Counted from the stretch's first letter, positions 1-16,559 are shown. The stretch: 64,000 nt of DNA from Phymorhynchus buccinoides (GCA_017654935.2 CM065687.1:24266639-24330638), one strand, 5' to 3'. The notes: generated from the sequence alone by a model not told the origin. Translations and numbers: made by a program.

Positions 1-92
1 GGATTGTTCAGAAAGAGCGAGAATGGTGTTTAAATCAAGGACTCACGAGTTATGATGTGACTTTTGACCAAACATAGAGATCGTTGCTAGAG

Positions 93-352
<260 letters not shown>

Positions 353-389
353 TGTGACAAAAATCCCATTAAGTCTCCCATAAGCCGAC

Positions 390-560
390 AGAGAAGAGGA
401 CACAACCAACAACAGTCCCGTGCCGCACTGAATACAGACGTAGCTCCTTCTTTCCCAGGACGGTCAGGGACTGGAACCAGCTGTCCTGGAGGAGGCTGCA
501 GCAGCTTCATCTCTCCACGCGTTCCAGTCTACTAATTAATCGAAGTTTGGTTGCGTTTTT
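390..560 (+). pseudogene. 3' remnant of a LINE ORF2 (plus strand)
   Basis: Read on the plus strand from about 410, the frame encodes SSFFPRTVRDWNQL followed by a basic, Leu-rich tail. This is the usual C-terminal signature of CR1/Jockey-type LINE polyproteins (FFPRTIRDWN). Only about 50 residues are recognisable. It runs opposite to the larger LINE at 696-2594 and so belongs to a different insertion. Confidence 0.5.
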
Positions 561-695
561 AAAAAAAAGTAGCTTAGGTGTTCCTGCCAGACGCGACATC
601 ACGTTGGGGATTCACAGGGAGACCTGACTGGCTGGGTCACTAAATTAGCTTAGGGTGTTTTAATTTTCTTGTCCGACCTGGAACCTCGACCCGTA

Positions 696-2594
696 CTATA
701 GTGCCAATGAATCAACGTGTTGATTGTGGACCTGGAAGAAGAAGAAGAAGAAGACGAAAGAGAAGGAACGTTCACCGAGAGTCCTGGTGCGGTAACGAGG
801 GATCTGGAGGAGAGAAGTGTCAGAAGAGGAGCGTAACTGTCTAAGAGGTGTGTACAGGTTCAGGAGATCAGTGAGATAAGAAGGAGCAAGACCATTCAGG
901 GACTTGTAACAGAGCAGAGAGAGCTTGTAGTCGATACGCTTTCCAACAGGAAGCCAGTGAAGAGATTCAAGCATAGGGGTAGAATGAGAGAATTTGGAGC
1001 ACCTCAGTACAAGGCGAGCAGCATTGTTTTGAATTTTTTTAAGTTTAGCGAGAACAGTTTGTGGGCAGCCAGCAAGAAGGGAATTACAGTAATCTAGTCT
1101 GGAGAGTACGAAGGCAGAGATGAGAGTTTTTGTAGCTTCCTCGGAAAGAAGATGTCTTACAGATCCAATGCGCCGAAGTTCTAAGTAACAAGCACGACAG
1201 ACAGAGGAAATCTGGTTTTGGAAGGAGAGAGTCTGATCAAATGTGACGCCAAGATTGCGTACAGTGGTAGAAGTGTGGATAAGAGAGTTTTCTAACTGGA
1301 TGGAAGTGGGGACAGAGTTTGCTGACAAGAGTTTCTTGGGTACAATGAAAATCATTTCTGTTTTACCATTGTTCAGTTGGAGCTTGTTGTTAGTCATCCA
1401 TGATTTAATGTCAGCAATGCATGATTGTGTACGTTGAATAATGGATGGAAGCAGAGAAGGATCTGCAGACGAGTAAATCTGGTTGTCGTCAGAGAAGCAG
1501 TGATGGGAAATGCCATGATGAGAAACAATGTCGGAAATGGGTTGTGTATAAAGGACAAAGAGAATAGGTCCCAAGACAGAGCCCTGAGGAACACCATGCT
1601 CCAAAGCAGCTGAACGAGAAGAGAGGCCATTAACAGAGACAACTTGAGTGCGATCAGAGAGATAGGAATGAAACCACGAGAGTGCTGTGTCAGAGACGCC
1701 AAAGGTATGTTGAAGTCGAGATAGAAGTGTTTGGTGATCGATAGTGTCAAAGGCAGAGGACAGGTCTAGTAGGGAGAGAAGAGAGATCTGACCATCATCG
1801 AGAGCACAGAGAAGATCATTGACTATTTTCAGAAGAGCTGTTTCGGTACTGTGACCAGAGCGATAGGCAGACTGCAAAGGATAGAGTAGATTATTGCGGT
1901 CAAGGTGATCCTGGAGTTGGAGAAGAGCGATCTTTTCAATGATTTTAGACAAAAAGGAAAGGTTGGAAACAGGACGGTAGTTTTTCAGGTTTTCAGGGTC
2001 TAGAGAAGATTTCTTGAGCAGAGGTCGAACGATAGCAGTTTTTAGTGCAGAGGGGAAGCAGCCTGAAGTGAGGGATTCATTTACAATAGCGGTGATGCAA
2101 GGCAACAGATCATCCATGACTGCAGATAGCAAAGAGGAGGGAAGGGGATCAAGCACACATGTCTTAATAGCAGTTTTCTGGATAACATCTTTAACCAGAG
2201 TGTCAGTCACAGGCTCGAAACCTGTAAAAGGATTGCCAGTAAAAGAGGCATAATGAACATCAGGTACTGGCACAGACTGAGAGTCCAGGCTCTCTCGGAG
2301 AGTTCTGATTTTGCCAGTAAAAAAGTCACTAAATGTTTGGGGCAGATCAGAAAGACAGACAGAAGAAGGAAGTGGGGATGATTTCAATCTCCCCATCAGT
2401 GCATCTGTGACATTGAACAGCTGCTTGGTGGTAGTGCATGCTGCTATTTTCGCATTGTAGTACACTGACTTAGCCTGTTGTACAAGTTCATTAACAACAT
2501 TGTTTGCAATTTGCAATATCTGTTTATGAATTTCCAGCTTAGTTTTGATCCATTGTCTTTCTGCCCTACGCCTATCTCGTTTAGCGTCCAGCAC
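696..2594 (-). mobile_element. 5'-truncated LINE ORF2 (reverse transcriptase), CR1/L2-like
   Basis: An open frame of 632 codons encodes a non-LTR reverse transcriptase. Visible in order are a basic linker typical of the region after the endonuclease (residues 1-60), NYRPVSNLSFLSKIIEK (about 205-222), a LDLSSAFDTIDH palm motif with a catalytic Asp (about 275-290), GVPQGSVLGP (about 335), and FSDDNQIY, where the Asp pair is kept but the common Ala is Ser. The thumb and C-terminal part (RLDYCNSLLAG, HWLPVGKRI) follow. The apurinic endonuclease domain is missing, so the copy is 5'-truncated. The C-terminus runs into a TTC-rich stretch after GERSFS rather than the usual WNxLP tail, so the 3' end is also altered. 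The palm is intact, which suggests a fairly recent insertion. Clade placement (CR1/L2 within the Jockey group) is inferred from motif style. Confidence 0.9.
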
Positions 2595-2934
2595 TTGGGA
2601 TAGAGAAAGGGAAGCAAGTGAATATGATAGTTGAGGGACAAGCTGGTGGAGGGTGGGGGGTTGTTACGATCCTGGAGCGCTTTGAGCCCGTGCAGCGGTG
2701 CTGTCGTCATGAATACATTGTCTCCCTTGGCTGTTGTCCAACCCAGTGGTCGTTTCACGGGTGATCGCGCACAGCATCAACAACACAGCCTTCCAACTAT
2801 AACTGCCAAAAGTGCTTCGTTTCCCTTGTCCTGTTATGCAATGTAATAATTGAACATTTCTATTCGTGTCATTTACAAGTTTATGGATAATTCGTTATGC
2901 CCACCCACCCCCTACGATTTATCTTCTTTCATGC
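2595..2934. other. Unannotated spacer
   Basis: This is low-information sequence between the truncated LINE and the minisatellite. I see no gene, no clear inverted repeat and no long microsatellite. Confidence 0.4.
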
Positions 2935-3868
2935 TTGGAGTGCGTGTGTACACAAACAACGCGACCCTGTAGTTAGTTGTGTCCGAGTATGAATAGCTGC
3001 TTGGAGTGCGTGTGTACACAAGCAACATGTGCCTGTCGTTAGTTTTGTCCTGGAGTGCGTGTGTACACAAGCAACATGTGCCTGTCGTTAGCTTTGTCCT
3101 GGAGTGCGTATGTACCCAAACAACACGTGCCTGTAGCTAGTTGTGTCCCAGTATGAATAGCTGCTTGGAGTGCGTGTGTACCCAAACAACACGTGCTTGT
3201 AGTTAGTTGTGTCCCAGTATGAATAGCTGCTTGGAGTGCGTGTGTACCCAAACAACACGTGCCTGTAGTTAGTTGTGTCCCAGTATGAATAGCTGCTTGG
3301 AGTGCGTGTGTACCCAAACAACACGTGCCTGTAGCTAGTTGTGTCCCAGTATGAATAGCTGCTTGGAGTGCGTGTGTACCCAAACAACACGTGCTTGTAG
3401 TTAGTTGTGTCCCAATATGAATAGCTGCTTGGAGTGCGTGTGTACCCAAACAACACGTGCTTGTAGTTAGTTGTGTCCCAGTATGAATAGCTGCTTGGAG
3501 TGCGTGTGTACACAAACAACACGTGCCCGTTGTGTCCCAGTGCTTGGAGTGCGTGTGTACCAAACAACACGTGCCCGTAGTTAGTTGTGTCCCAATGAAT
3601 AGCTGCTTGGAGTGCGTGTGTACACAAACAACACGTGCCTGTAGTTAGTTGTGTCCCAATATGAATAGCTGCTTGGAGTGCGTGTGTACACAAACAACAC
3701 GTGCCCGTAGTTAGTTGTGTCCCAGTATGAATAGCTGCTTGGAGTGCGTGTGTACACAAACAACACGTGCCTGTAGTTAGTTGTGTCCCAGTATGAATAG
3801 CTGCTTGGAGTGCGTGTGTACACAAACACGTGCTTGTAGCTAGTTGTGTCGCAGTATGAATAGCTGCT
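2935..3868. repeat. 66-bp minisatellite, about 14 units
   Basis: The unit contains CTTGGAGTGCGTGTGTAC, CAAACAACACGTGC, TAGTTAGTTGTGTCCCA and TATGAATAGCTG. The spacing between successive TTGGAGTGCG starts is 66 bp (for example 3165 and 3231). Units at both ends are shorter or diverged. Because 66 is a multiple of three and the minus strand has no in-unit stops in several frames, the array gives long minus-strand open frames of a repeating 22-residue unit. I read these as a by-product of the period, not as a gene. Confidence 0.9.
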
Positions 3869-3894
3869 AGCAGAGGAGGAACATTTTATTCTGG

Positions 3895-4065
3895 AAACCA
3901 GTAGGGGTGGAACTCGTTCACAGCGGAGAGACCTTGCCCAGTGTACATGCCCACTCTGTGGACCATGAGGACTTTAGGACAGTAGTCAATTGAAGATGGT
4001 CCTCAAAGGCCAACCAATCTTCAAGGCTGCAGACCCATGCCTTCTAGTTTGAGTCAAAGTTATTC
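3895..4065 (+). repeat. Interspersed repeat family A, copy 1
   Basis: Blocks such as CTTGCCCAGTGTACATGCCCACTC, GGTCCTCAAAGGCCAACCAAT and CTAGTTTGAGTCA are shared, in the same order, with copies near 7690-7925 (+), 15550-15790 (-) and 51655-51860 (+). No protein is encoded. It looks like a MITE or SINE-like dispersed repeat; this copy is the most diverged. Confidence 0.6.
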
Positions 4066-4319
4066 ACAAAAGAGTAGTAAATTTTATTACTGCGAAAAAT
4101 AAAAGTCCACACAGCCCACTCTGGGTTTACTGTTGAACCAAACTGTAGGCTAGTATCGAACAACAATAAAAAATAAAAAAATAAAAAAGGGTGCAATCTT
4201 CTGTGCATACAGTTCATACATTTACAAAAATGCGCTCTGCACGCACGCACACTCACGCACACAAACACATTCACACAGTAAAGGTAAAGATGTGCCCACT
4301 CTTCTCCATTTCTCGGTTG

Positions 4320-4760
4320 TTAGTCCCCGAGCCAAAGGTTCGGGGAGCTATTGTTTTTGTCTGGTCCGTCCGTCCGGTGTCCGTCCTTCCGTCCGGTGTC
4401 CGTCCGGCGTGCCTCCGTCCGTCCGGCTATTCGTCCGTTTTTCTCAAAAACTATTCAGTCTATCATCATAATGCAGTTTTTTTCACATTTCTTGATGAAT
4501 GGTCTATAACACAGTTGTCATGAATTTTTCTGTGCGCGCGTGTGCGCATGATCGCGCGCGCTCAAATCACGGGTCCGAACCCCAAGGCTATATATAAAAA
4601 ACTATTCAGTCTATTATCGTCAAATTTGGTATACTTGTTGCACAAGATGCAAGCTATCCACTGATGTACTTAGTTTTACATTAAGGGCAAATTTACGCCA
4701 TTCCGATTTCGGAGTACCTCGGCGATGCTGCGAGGGGACTTTGCAGCCGCTCGGCGTTGC
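4320..4760. repeat. Dispersed repeat with CCGTCCGT-rich head
   Basis: It begins with the small hairpin CCCCGAGCC...GGTTCGGGG, followed by a block of GTCCGTCCG variants (4360-4440), then two copies of AAAACTATTCAGTCTAT (about 4446 and 4598). It ends with a GCTCGGCG-rich stretch near 4750. This pattern is common in invertebrate dispersed repeats. No coding frame is convincing. Just upstream, 4279-4316 resembles the outer end of the telomere-like MITE found elsewhere in the window. Confidence 0.45.
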
Positions 4761-4864
4761 ACTTGTTTTCATTTTTTTTCAGTCTTGCCTTTCTTACTGC
4801 AGATTGAGTACTTCATGCTCTATCGTTTGCTATATTTAACACTAATTGTCATCCATTTACATAA

Positions 4865-4975
4865 TTAAAGACCCACCACGTCACGTATCAAAATCACGGT
4901 TTTCACGTGTTTTCCCTCGTAAGAAATCTTCCTAGCATAAGAGGGAACGTGACACGTGACGTGGGGGGTCTTTAA
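4865..4975. mobile_element. 111-bp palindromic MITE (CACGTGACGTG type), copy 1
   Basis: TTAAAGACCC at the left end and GGGTCTTTAA at the right end form inverted termini that continue inward through CACGTCACGT and ACGTGACGTG. The centre holds TTTTCACGTGTTTTCCCTC. A second copy lies at 11963-12082 in intron 1 of the TMEM121B-like gene. There is no coding capacity, consistent with a MITE. Confidence 0.75.
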
Positions 4976-5079
4976 ACACATGCATTCAATAATAGTAGAA
5001 GACAATAAAGGCAAGACGGGAAAATGCAATGAACCAGGACTGTGACAAATGCCCCGCGGCTGTTGTGTCTACTGCACTA

Positions 5080-5272
5080 CATAGGGGGGGGGGGGGGGGG
5101 GGGGGGAAGGGGGGGGGTCCTATTAGATAATGGCCTTTATCATGACTGCGATTAATTATTCAACAAAGATAATTATCTGAAAAGGTTCATAAAATACAGC
5201 TTAATGTTTGGTAAGAAAGGAAAGTGTGAACATGCGGGGAGAGATGAGAAATGGGGGGGGGGGGGGAGGGGG

Positions 5273-5312
<40 letters not shown>

Positions 5313-5330
5313 CGACCCACCCCCACCACC
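5080..5330. repeat. Poly-G tracts and (CA)n
   Basis: G-runs occur at about 5083-5117 and 5253-5273, followed by (CA)n at 5275-5310. Between them, 5181-5220 (AAATACAGCTTAATGTTTGG) resembles part of the arm of the telomere-like MITE. Homopolymer lengths here are likely to be unreliable in the assembly. Confidence 0.6.
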
Positions 5331-6284
5331 TGTGCACACGGCTGGGTTGAACACCAAAGCCAATAGCCACTGAGCCCAAAACAACACAAAAACATTTCAG
5401 CCGTTTCCTCCACGTCTCCGCATAGTAAAGGATTACCCATGTTATGCTAGGCCTAAATTGTGTGTGGACATTGCGTGACACTCGTGAAGAAGAGCTCGAT
5501 CTCTGTGGAAGCATTCCACTCTGAAAAGGACGTGGGTGATAGATTTTCACCTTGTTTTCTGTTTTCTTGCTTCCAAACAGGAGGTATACAGTAATACCGT
5601 TTGTCTTTGTCAGTTTGTCTGTCGGTAAACAAACCTGACCTAAAAACGTTATCACTATGCTTAGTTTTGGTGAAACTCTTTCGGATGACTGCGCTAGCTG
5701 GACTTTCAATCAAAGAATTTGCCATGACATTTTTTAATGGTCCGAGTTGTCTTCCCAGTTCTGGAATGTTAGTTACTATCAGGATTGCCGAAAACATTAT
5801 CACCAGATTTGTATGAAATGTTGTTTAAAAAATTGAGACATCGTGTTAGAAATCGTCCATTAACGTTTGGGTTTAATTGGTGTCATTTTTTGGTGTGCAT
5901 TTTGATTGTTTTGTTGTTTGTTTGTTTGGTGGTGCTGGTGGGGGGTGGGGGTGTTGCTGTTGGTTTTGTTTGTTTGTTACGAGATGGGGATTGGACTAAG
6001 TATTTACGAATGACTTAATGCCTTGAAACCATCATAGTATTTTTTCCAGTATCATTAAAGTTAACTTATGTACTCTTTACTCAACGAAAAAAAATAAAAT
6101 CAAACACACCCAACGATGTCGACCAGTCTCTTCAACCACCATCATAGCAGTTTGTCGCAGCTGGAGTTGTTTCCCTGCGTGCATGTCCGTGCTTTAAATG
6201 TATCTTTCAGCCTTATATCATTTTAAGTCATGCAGACAATCCAAGGCAGAAATGCTGATTTTTCGACACAGTAACTGACAGTTT
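5331..6284. other. No gene recognised
   Basis: Mixed-composition sequence with short open frames that lack domain similarity or good splice signals. A GTTTGTTTG/GGTGG-rich patch lies at 5900-5990. Confidence 0.4.
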
Positions 6285-6499
6285 TGTCACTGACCACTGG
6301 TCAACCACATCAAACCTTGTTCATTTGAACTCCAAATACACTAATTTGCAGTCAAACAGTGAAAATAGGCCAAAGTGACCACTGGTCAGTGACACTCAGT
6401 GGTCAACCACATCAACTATTGTTCATATGATCTCCTAATACACTAATTAGCATTCAAACGGTAAAAGTAGGCCAAAGTGACCAGTGTCAGTGGTCAGCT
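6285..6499 (+). repeat. Two-copy tandem repeat, about 103 bp
   Basis: GGTCAACCACATCAA starts at about 6299 and again at about 6402. Both copies continue through TACACTAATT, CAAAC and GTAGGCCAAAGTGACCA. The flanks also carry CACTGACCACTGGTCA-type partial palindromes. Confidence 0.75.
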
Positions 6500-6577
6500 T
6501 GTTATTCATTTTATTTAACAAAGATTTTTAAAAAATGAGAACTTGTCAAGAATGAGTTTTCATAACTCCAACTTTCA

Positions 6578-6730
6578 TTTGGACAAAACGGCGGTTCAAA
6601 ATCGGGCGCCGTTTTGTCCAAACCGCCGTTTTGTCCAAATCATAATAGAAAATTTGGACAAAGCGGCGGATCTAACCCCGCCGTTTTTGTCTATAGACAA
6701 AACGGCCGAATTTTGACAAAACGGCGGTTA
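6578..6730. repeat. Hairpin cluster of GGACAAAACGGCGG motifs
   Basis: TTTGGACAAAACGGCGG at 6578 is followed by its inverted match CCGCCGTTTTGTCCAAA near 6622-6640. Further direct or inverted variants follow (TTTGGACAAAGCGGCGG, CCGCCGTTTTTGTC, GACAAAACGGC, GACAAAACGGCGG). At least six motif copies alternate in orientation over 150 bp. Origin unknown; it may be the end region of a foldback element. Confidence 0.7.
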
Positions 6731-6880
6731 ACAGTAGCAATCATACTACAAGGTAACAATATTGGCATATATGCTGCCTAGCACCTGGTAAGTGAGTGAA
6801 TAGTTGGAGCTACAACCCTTATTATTTGGTATATTCAGGTCACAGAGACTTATCTTTGTGAAATCCGGGCTGCTCTCCCA

Positions 6881-7529
6881 CAAAGCTGTATTTTATGTGC
6901 ACAGTGACAGTCCTATTGGCTTTAGAGGGGCACCCTGACGGATGAGTTTTTGCAAGAAACACGTCGAGATCACCAGAAAGACAGCATTTTCAAGGATCGG
7001 AACACTCACTTCGCTCTGGTTTATTAAAAATTAAACCGTCAAAACGGCGATTCCTCCTTGGCGGAGATGCCGGAGAGAGTAGCCATTTTGGATTGGGTGG
7101 GTGGAGGTCACTCATTGTGGTTGAAGCGTTTTCTTTTTTTTGTAGTGAGTAAAAAAAAAGGAGCTATTTCCTTTGTTGTGAGCGAAACTCCTTTAAATAA
7201 ACTGTATCAAATTAAAAAAAATTAAAAAGGCTTGTATTGCGAAAAGTTCCTGCAGTCGATTTGGTCTAAATGCAGGCGGCCATTAGAAAAGAGACGGCAC
7301 ACGCCTTCTCTTTGGGTGAAAGAATTTGACTTCCAGCACCTCCACCAAGGAGGAATCGCCGATTTCACGGTTTAATTTCTAGGAAACCAGAGCAAAGTGA
7401 GTGTTCCGATCCTTGAAAAGGCTGTCTTTCTGGTGACCTCGACGTGTTTCTTGCACAAAAAAATCACCCGTCAGGGTCCACCTTTAAAGCCAGTAGGACT
7501 GTCACTGTGCACATCAAAATACAGCTTTG
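6881..7529. mobile_element. 649-bp foldback element with long inverted arms
   Basis: The left arm (about 6881-7061) and right arm (about 7344-7529) are reverse complements over roughly 180 bp. Paired landmarks are CAAAGCTGTATTTT/ACAGCTTTG, CACCCTGACGG/CCGTCAGGGT, CAAGAAACACGTCGAG/CTCGACGTGTTTCTTG and GGCGATTCCTCCTTGG/CCAAGGAGGAATCGCC. The 280-bp middle has no coding similarity. A 51-bp deletion derivative sits at 19559-19609. Confidence 0.8.
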
Positions 7530-7689
7530 TTAGCGACGTTCTACTTTCCCCCCCAGAACAAGCGAGGGGTCAAGAAGGGCTGGGGGATTAAGTTTTCGGG
7601 GGCAAGGCAGGGGGAAAGCGGGCAGGACAGCTATTTCTTCCACTAGGCCTATACTGCGTATGCTTAATTGCTCAGGACATGCCTGTCTG

Positions 7690-7925
7690 TCGTTTCCGAC
7701 TATTCACTGCCAGATAGCTGAGGGGACAGCTGCTATTCCGGCGGGCTGGGCTAGAATTGGTTTGTTGTGGAGAAGCCTCGCCCAAGGTACATTCCCACTC
7801 TCTCGGCCAAAGGCATTTGAGGACGGATGGCGTTTGGGGAAGGTCCCCAAAGGCCAGCCAATCCTGTTAGCCGCAGCACTAGAGCTAATGCAAATGCCCC
7901 CTAGTTTGAGTCAGTCTTCCACAAA
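7690..7925 (+). repeat. Interspersed repeat family A, copy 2
   Basis: It carries the family landmarks GGCGGGCTGGGCTAGAATT, GCCTCGCCCAAGGTACATTC, TTGGGGAAGGTCCCCAAAGG and GCCCCCTAGTTTGAGTCA. This is the best-preserved copy in the window and matches the reverse complement of 15550-15790 closely. Confidence 0.7.
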
Positions 7926-8227
7926 AGACTTAGGCCGTGTACACACATAAGCGGATATTCCATGCGGAAACCCGTGCGCAAATCCATAAATAAGTGAAAC
8001 AAAGAAGGGACAAGATTTGCGCACGTGTGCGTAAACTTTTATGCTTCTTTCTTCCACTTATTTAGGGTTTTCCGTACGGAACTTACGCGTCTAATGTGAA
8101 CCCGGCCTAAAGCTGAACTATGGTATTTCAATGCTGTTGCAAATCATTCATTGCATAGATCTCACTTTACTGTTGGTTGACCCCCACTACAGGTTATTGT
8201 CAACCAATGGATGATAAAAGACACTTA

Positions 8228-8441
8228 GGGTAAGACGGGGCAAAAAGCCCATGGGCGGGTAAGAAGCCCATGCCAATTATTTCATGAAATAAAGCAAATT
8301 TCAGTCACATTTTGCCCATGAGACGAGGGTTAATGTTTAGCATTGGTCTCATGGGCAAATTAGACTGAAATGTTCTTCATTTCATGAGATAATTGGCATG
8401 GGCTTCTTACCCGCCCATGGGCTTTTTACCCCGTCTTCCCC
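8228..8441. mobile_element. 214-bp near-perfect palindromic MITE with TA target duplication
   Basis: The element is flanked by TA at 8226-8227 and 8442-8443. Its termini read GGGTAAGACGGGGC and the reverse complement of ACCCCGTCTTCCCC. The arms continue through AAAAAGCCCATGGGCGGGTA and CATGCCAATTAT to almost the full half length. TA duplication and short non-coding length suggest a Tc1/mariner-type MITE. The superfamily is inferred from the TA target only. Confidence 0.8.
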
Positions 8442-8479
8442 TACCACTTCTTCTTCAGCTTCTGCTGCTGCTACTGTTC

Positions 8480-8642
8480 GTGTTGGCTTACCCTGGCTAA
8501 AAGACTCCAGGGATCATCCCAACAGCGGAAGCACTTGAACACTATGGTACAAGCGCATCAGCTACGGATGAGAACATTACGTGTGTGACCGTTTCTGATT
8601 ATCCCGCCACGTGGGTAGCCACACTCCGTCTTCGGGGCATGC
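8480..8642 (-). repeat. SINE-like family B, copy 1 (minus)
   Basis: Read on the minus strand it shows GAAGACGGAGTGTGGCTACC, CACGTGGCGGGATAATCAG, GGTCACACACGTAATGTTCT, GCACTTGTACCATAGTGTTC and GGGATGATCCCTGGAGTC. The same blocks occur near 15895-16050, 38570-38720 and 59035-59140. It abuts a (CTA)n array. The layout fits a short retroposon with a simple-repeat end, but I could not identify convincing A and B boxes. Confidence 0.65.
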
Positions 8643-8644
8643 TG

Positions 8645-8731
<87 letters not shown>

Positions 8732-8760
8732 TTACTACTACTACTACTACTACTACTACC
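8643..8760. repeat. (CTA)n microsatellite
   Basis: About 39 triplets of CTA with two interruptions. It abuts family B and is followed by a second (CTA)n array at 8928-8979. Confidence 0.95.
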
Positions 8761-8767
8761 CTCGTAT

Positions 8768-8927
8768 TTTACTGACTATAAGGCGATGCTTTTTCCCCCA
8801 GACTGAGATCCCTGCGCCTTAAAATGTGACTGATAATATAGTAAGGAAATAGAGTAACAAAATCTGAATTTTGAATCAAATTTGGGGGGTGAGCCTTATA
8901 ATCAGGTGCGCCTTATAATCCGTAAAT
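8768..8927. mobile_element. MITE with ACTATAAGGCG / CGCCTTATAATCCG ends
   Basis: The left end reads GACTATAAGGCGATGC. The right end carries GAGCCTTATAATC and GTGCGCCTTATAATCCGT. These are imperfect inverted ends of a type (GGTGCGCCTTATAATC) seen as MITEs in many animal genomes. About 160 bp, non-coding, bracketed by (CTA)n arrays. Confidence 0.55.

Positions 8928-8979
<52 letters not shown>
8928..8979. repeat. (CTA)n microsatellite
   Basis: About 17 uninterrupted triplets; second of the two arrays flanking the 8768-8927 MITE. Confidence 0.95.
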
Positions 8980-8980
<1 letters not shown>

Positions 8981-9249
8981 TCTTTTAAACGTGCATGTTG
9001 TAGGATGTCCCATGTCTCTGATGCCTAATCATGTCCAATCATGGATCCCCCCCCCCCTCCAATTGGCTGACATGTACTTTTGCTTCATTGCAAGCCAAGC
9101 ATAGGGTTCATTGACATTGCGGCCTTCAGTGGACAAATGTCGGTGTGTGTGTGTTGGGGTTCATAGTGTGTTTGTTTTGCTCAGGGGATATTAGCATGGG
9201 GATCAAATGTGAGGCTGTTTAATAATATAAAGAGTGAGTGACCATTGTG

Positions 9250-10777
<1,528 letters not shown>

Positions 10778-11018
10778 CGCGCACGATGATAACAGTTCCT
10801 GACAACATTGGTAATGATAATATCAAGTTCTGTAATAATGAGGGAAATATTATATTATAACTACTGCCATTGTTGTCTGTCACAGTGTGAGCTACTCCCG
10901 AACACATTCTCTAAAGACTGATTGAACGCTCCTATCAGAGGACCTGGAAACATAACTAAAGATCACGTCATCACGATACAAACCTTGGTGAAACGACCGA
11001 CACGCCTTGCAGCCAGCC

Positions 11019-14438
<3,420 letters not shown>

Positions 14439-14557
14439 ATGCTGTGTGCCAGGTCCTGGCCGGACATGTCAAGGATGAAGAGTTGAACTTGAAGTCTGAA
14501 GGGGAAAGAAGCTTCAGGGAGCTGTATTCTGCAGGCAGTGTTTTGAAAACGAAGACA

Positions 14558-14894
<337 letters not shown>

Positions 14895-15549
14895 AATGAG
14901 ATCTTCAGAGAAGGAAGAAATTCCGAGGGAAAGCTGTACAGCTGAAGATCTTCAGATAAAAAGCCTCTCTCATTATAACCGAATGGGTCTTGAACTGTTG
15001 TCACATATTTTGGAAAACAGGCAGCAGTATCTGTATGTTTCTGTGGAGTCAGATATCCTATTTGAAATAGAATCTCGGTTGTGTAGAAGGGACAACTGTT
15101 GTGGAAATGGTGCCCTACGTCAACGGTACCTACGACCGCCTATTGGGTGTTTTGTTTGCAGTGGTGTGGGCTCCCTCAAACGACTGTACTCAGTGTCCAT
15201 CACTATGTATGTGCATTGTCCTAGTTTTGCTTTGTCCCCCCTATTCATTCATGACGTTCACACAAATCCAGCAATTAAAACTTTTATTCGGGTTTGCAGT
15301 TTATCGGTGACAAACTGTATGCAGACTGCTGACAATTCGCGGTGTGCTGTTTTGCGTTCAAGTTTTACAAGACTCATTCATGCCTTATTTTTTTAAAAAC
15401 ACTACTATTGTCCCTGTTTGCCTCACCTGTTTACAGGTTACATTCTGCTATATTTCTTTAACAATGTCCAGTAAATGAGGACTGTAAAATGAATGATTTT
15501 CCACAGTATTGGAATATCATGGTACGGCTTAGTCTCTCGTGGAAGACCA

Positions 15550-15790
15550 TGACTCTCTAACTAGGGGGCATTTGCACTGACTCTAGTGCTGCAGTCAATA
15601 AGATTGGTTGGCCTTCGGGGACCTTCCCCAACGCCATCCGTCCTCAAATCCTATTGGTCGAGAGAGTGGGGGTGTACACTGGGCAAGGCTTCTCCACTAT
15701 AAACAAATTTTAGTCCAGCCCGCCGGAATAGCAGCTGCCCCCCTGTGCTGTCTGGCAGTCATAGTCGGAAACGACAGACAGGCGTACATT
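15550..15790 (-). repeat. Interspersed repeat family A, copy 3 (minus)
   Basis: Read in reverse it carries ACTAGGGGGCATTTGC, GGCCTTCGGGGACCTTCCCC, TGGGCAAGGCTTCTCCACTA and CCAGCCCGCCGGAATAGCAG, as in the copy at 7690-7925. A family B SINE-like copy follows about 100 bp later. Confidence 0.7.
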
Positions 15791-15894
15791 GACACCAGTG
15801 ACATGTCTTGATCCTATGTGGCTGCCAACACCACGCCTGCGTTGCCCTTGTATTGTTGGTGTTCTTCACTCATATCAGTCGTGCATGACTCAAC

Positions 15895-16075
15895 TGTTGT
15901 CCCCCGAAGACGGAGTGTGGCTGACCATATGGCGGGGTAATCAAAAACGGTCACACACGTAATGTTCTCATCCCTAGCTGGTGCATTTGTACTGAATTGT
16001 TCAAGTGCTCTGGCTGTTGGGATGATCCCTGGAGTCGCAAGCCAGGGAACAACAACAACAACAGCAATTCAACTA
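15895..16075 (+). repeat. SINE-like family B, copy 2
   Basis: It shows CCCCCGAAGACGGAGTGTGG, GGCGGGGTAATCAAAAACGG, TCACACACGTAATGTTCTCA and GGGATGATCCCTGGAGTC, then a (CAA)n tail at 16050-16066. The simple-repeat tail is consistent with retroposition. Confidence 0.7.
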
Positions 16076-16559
16076 TTGTCCATCATTTTTTGGGGTGTGT
16101 GGGGGGGTGCATCTTACACAATAATGTGTTTGCTTACATATCAGATGAGATTCTTTGTACTATTCTTTTAGTCATGCCGAACCACGACAGTGTTTCTGGA
16201 GTTTTGTTGCTGCTGTTGTTTTTGGTGACTTTTGCAATTTCAATACTTTATATTATCATCAGTTAAAATGCTAAACGGCATTGCGGATTGAGAGGCTGGA
16301 TTAATATCATTGTAAACGAAGCTTTTAAGCTCATATATGCCCTATGTTGTAGGGTTTCCTATGACATAACTACACTGCTTGAGACGTGTCTTATAAAAAC
16401 AAAACCTGCCTTATTTTTCTTAAAGCGATATTTGTTTTTGTTTTTAAAATTAATACAAACGACTTCGGTCCTTGAATACCATAAACCTGCTTTTGTTCGT
16501 TTGTATGTATGTGTGCCAAAAAGCCCTCCAGCCTTTCAACAACAAAAAGGGTGAACTAG

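Noticed and set aside
2935..3868. CRISPR-like regularly spaced repeats
   Set aside because: The whole 66-bp unit is repeated with no unique spacers, and the genome is eukaryotic.
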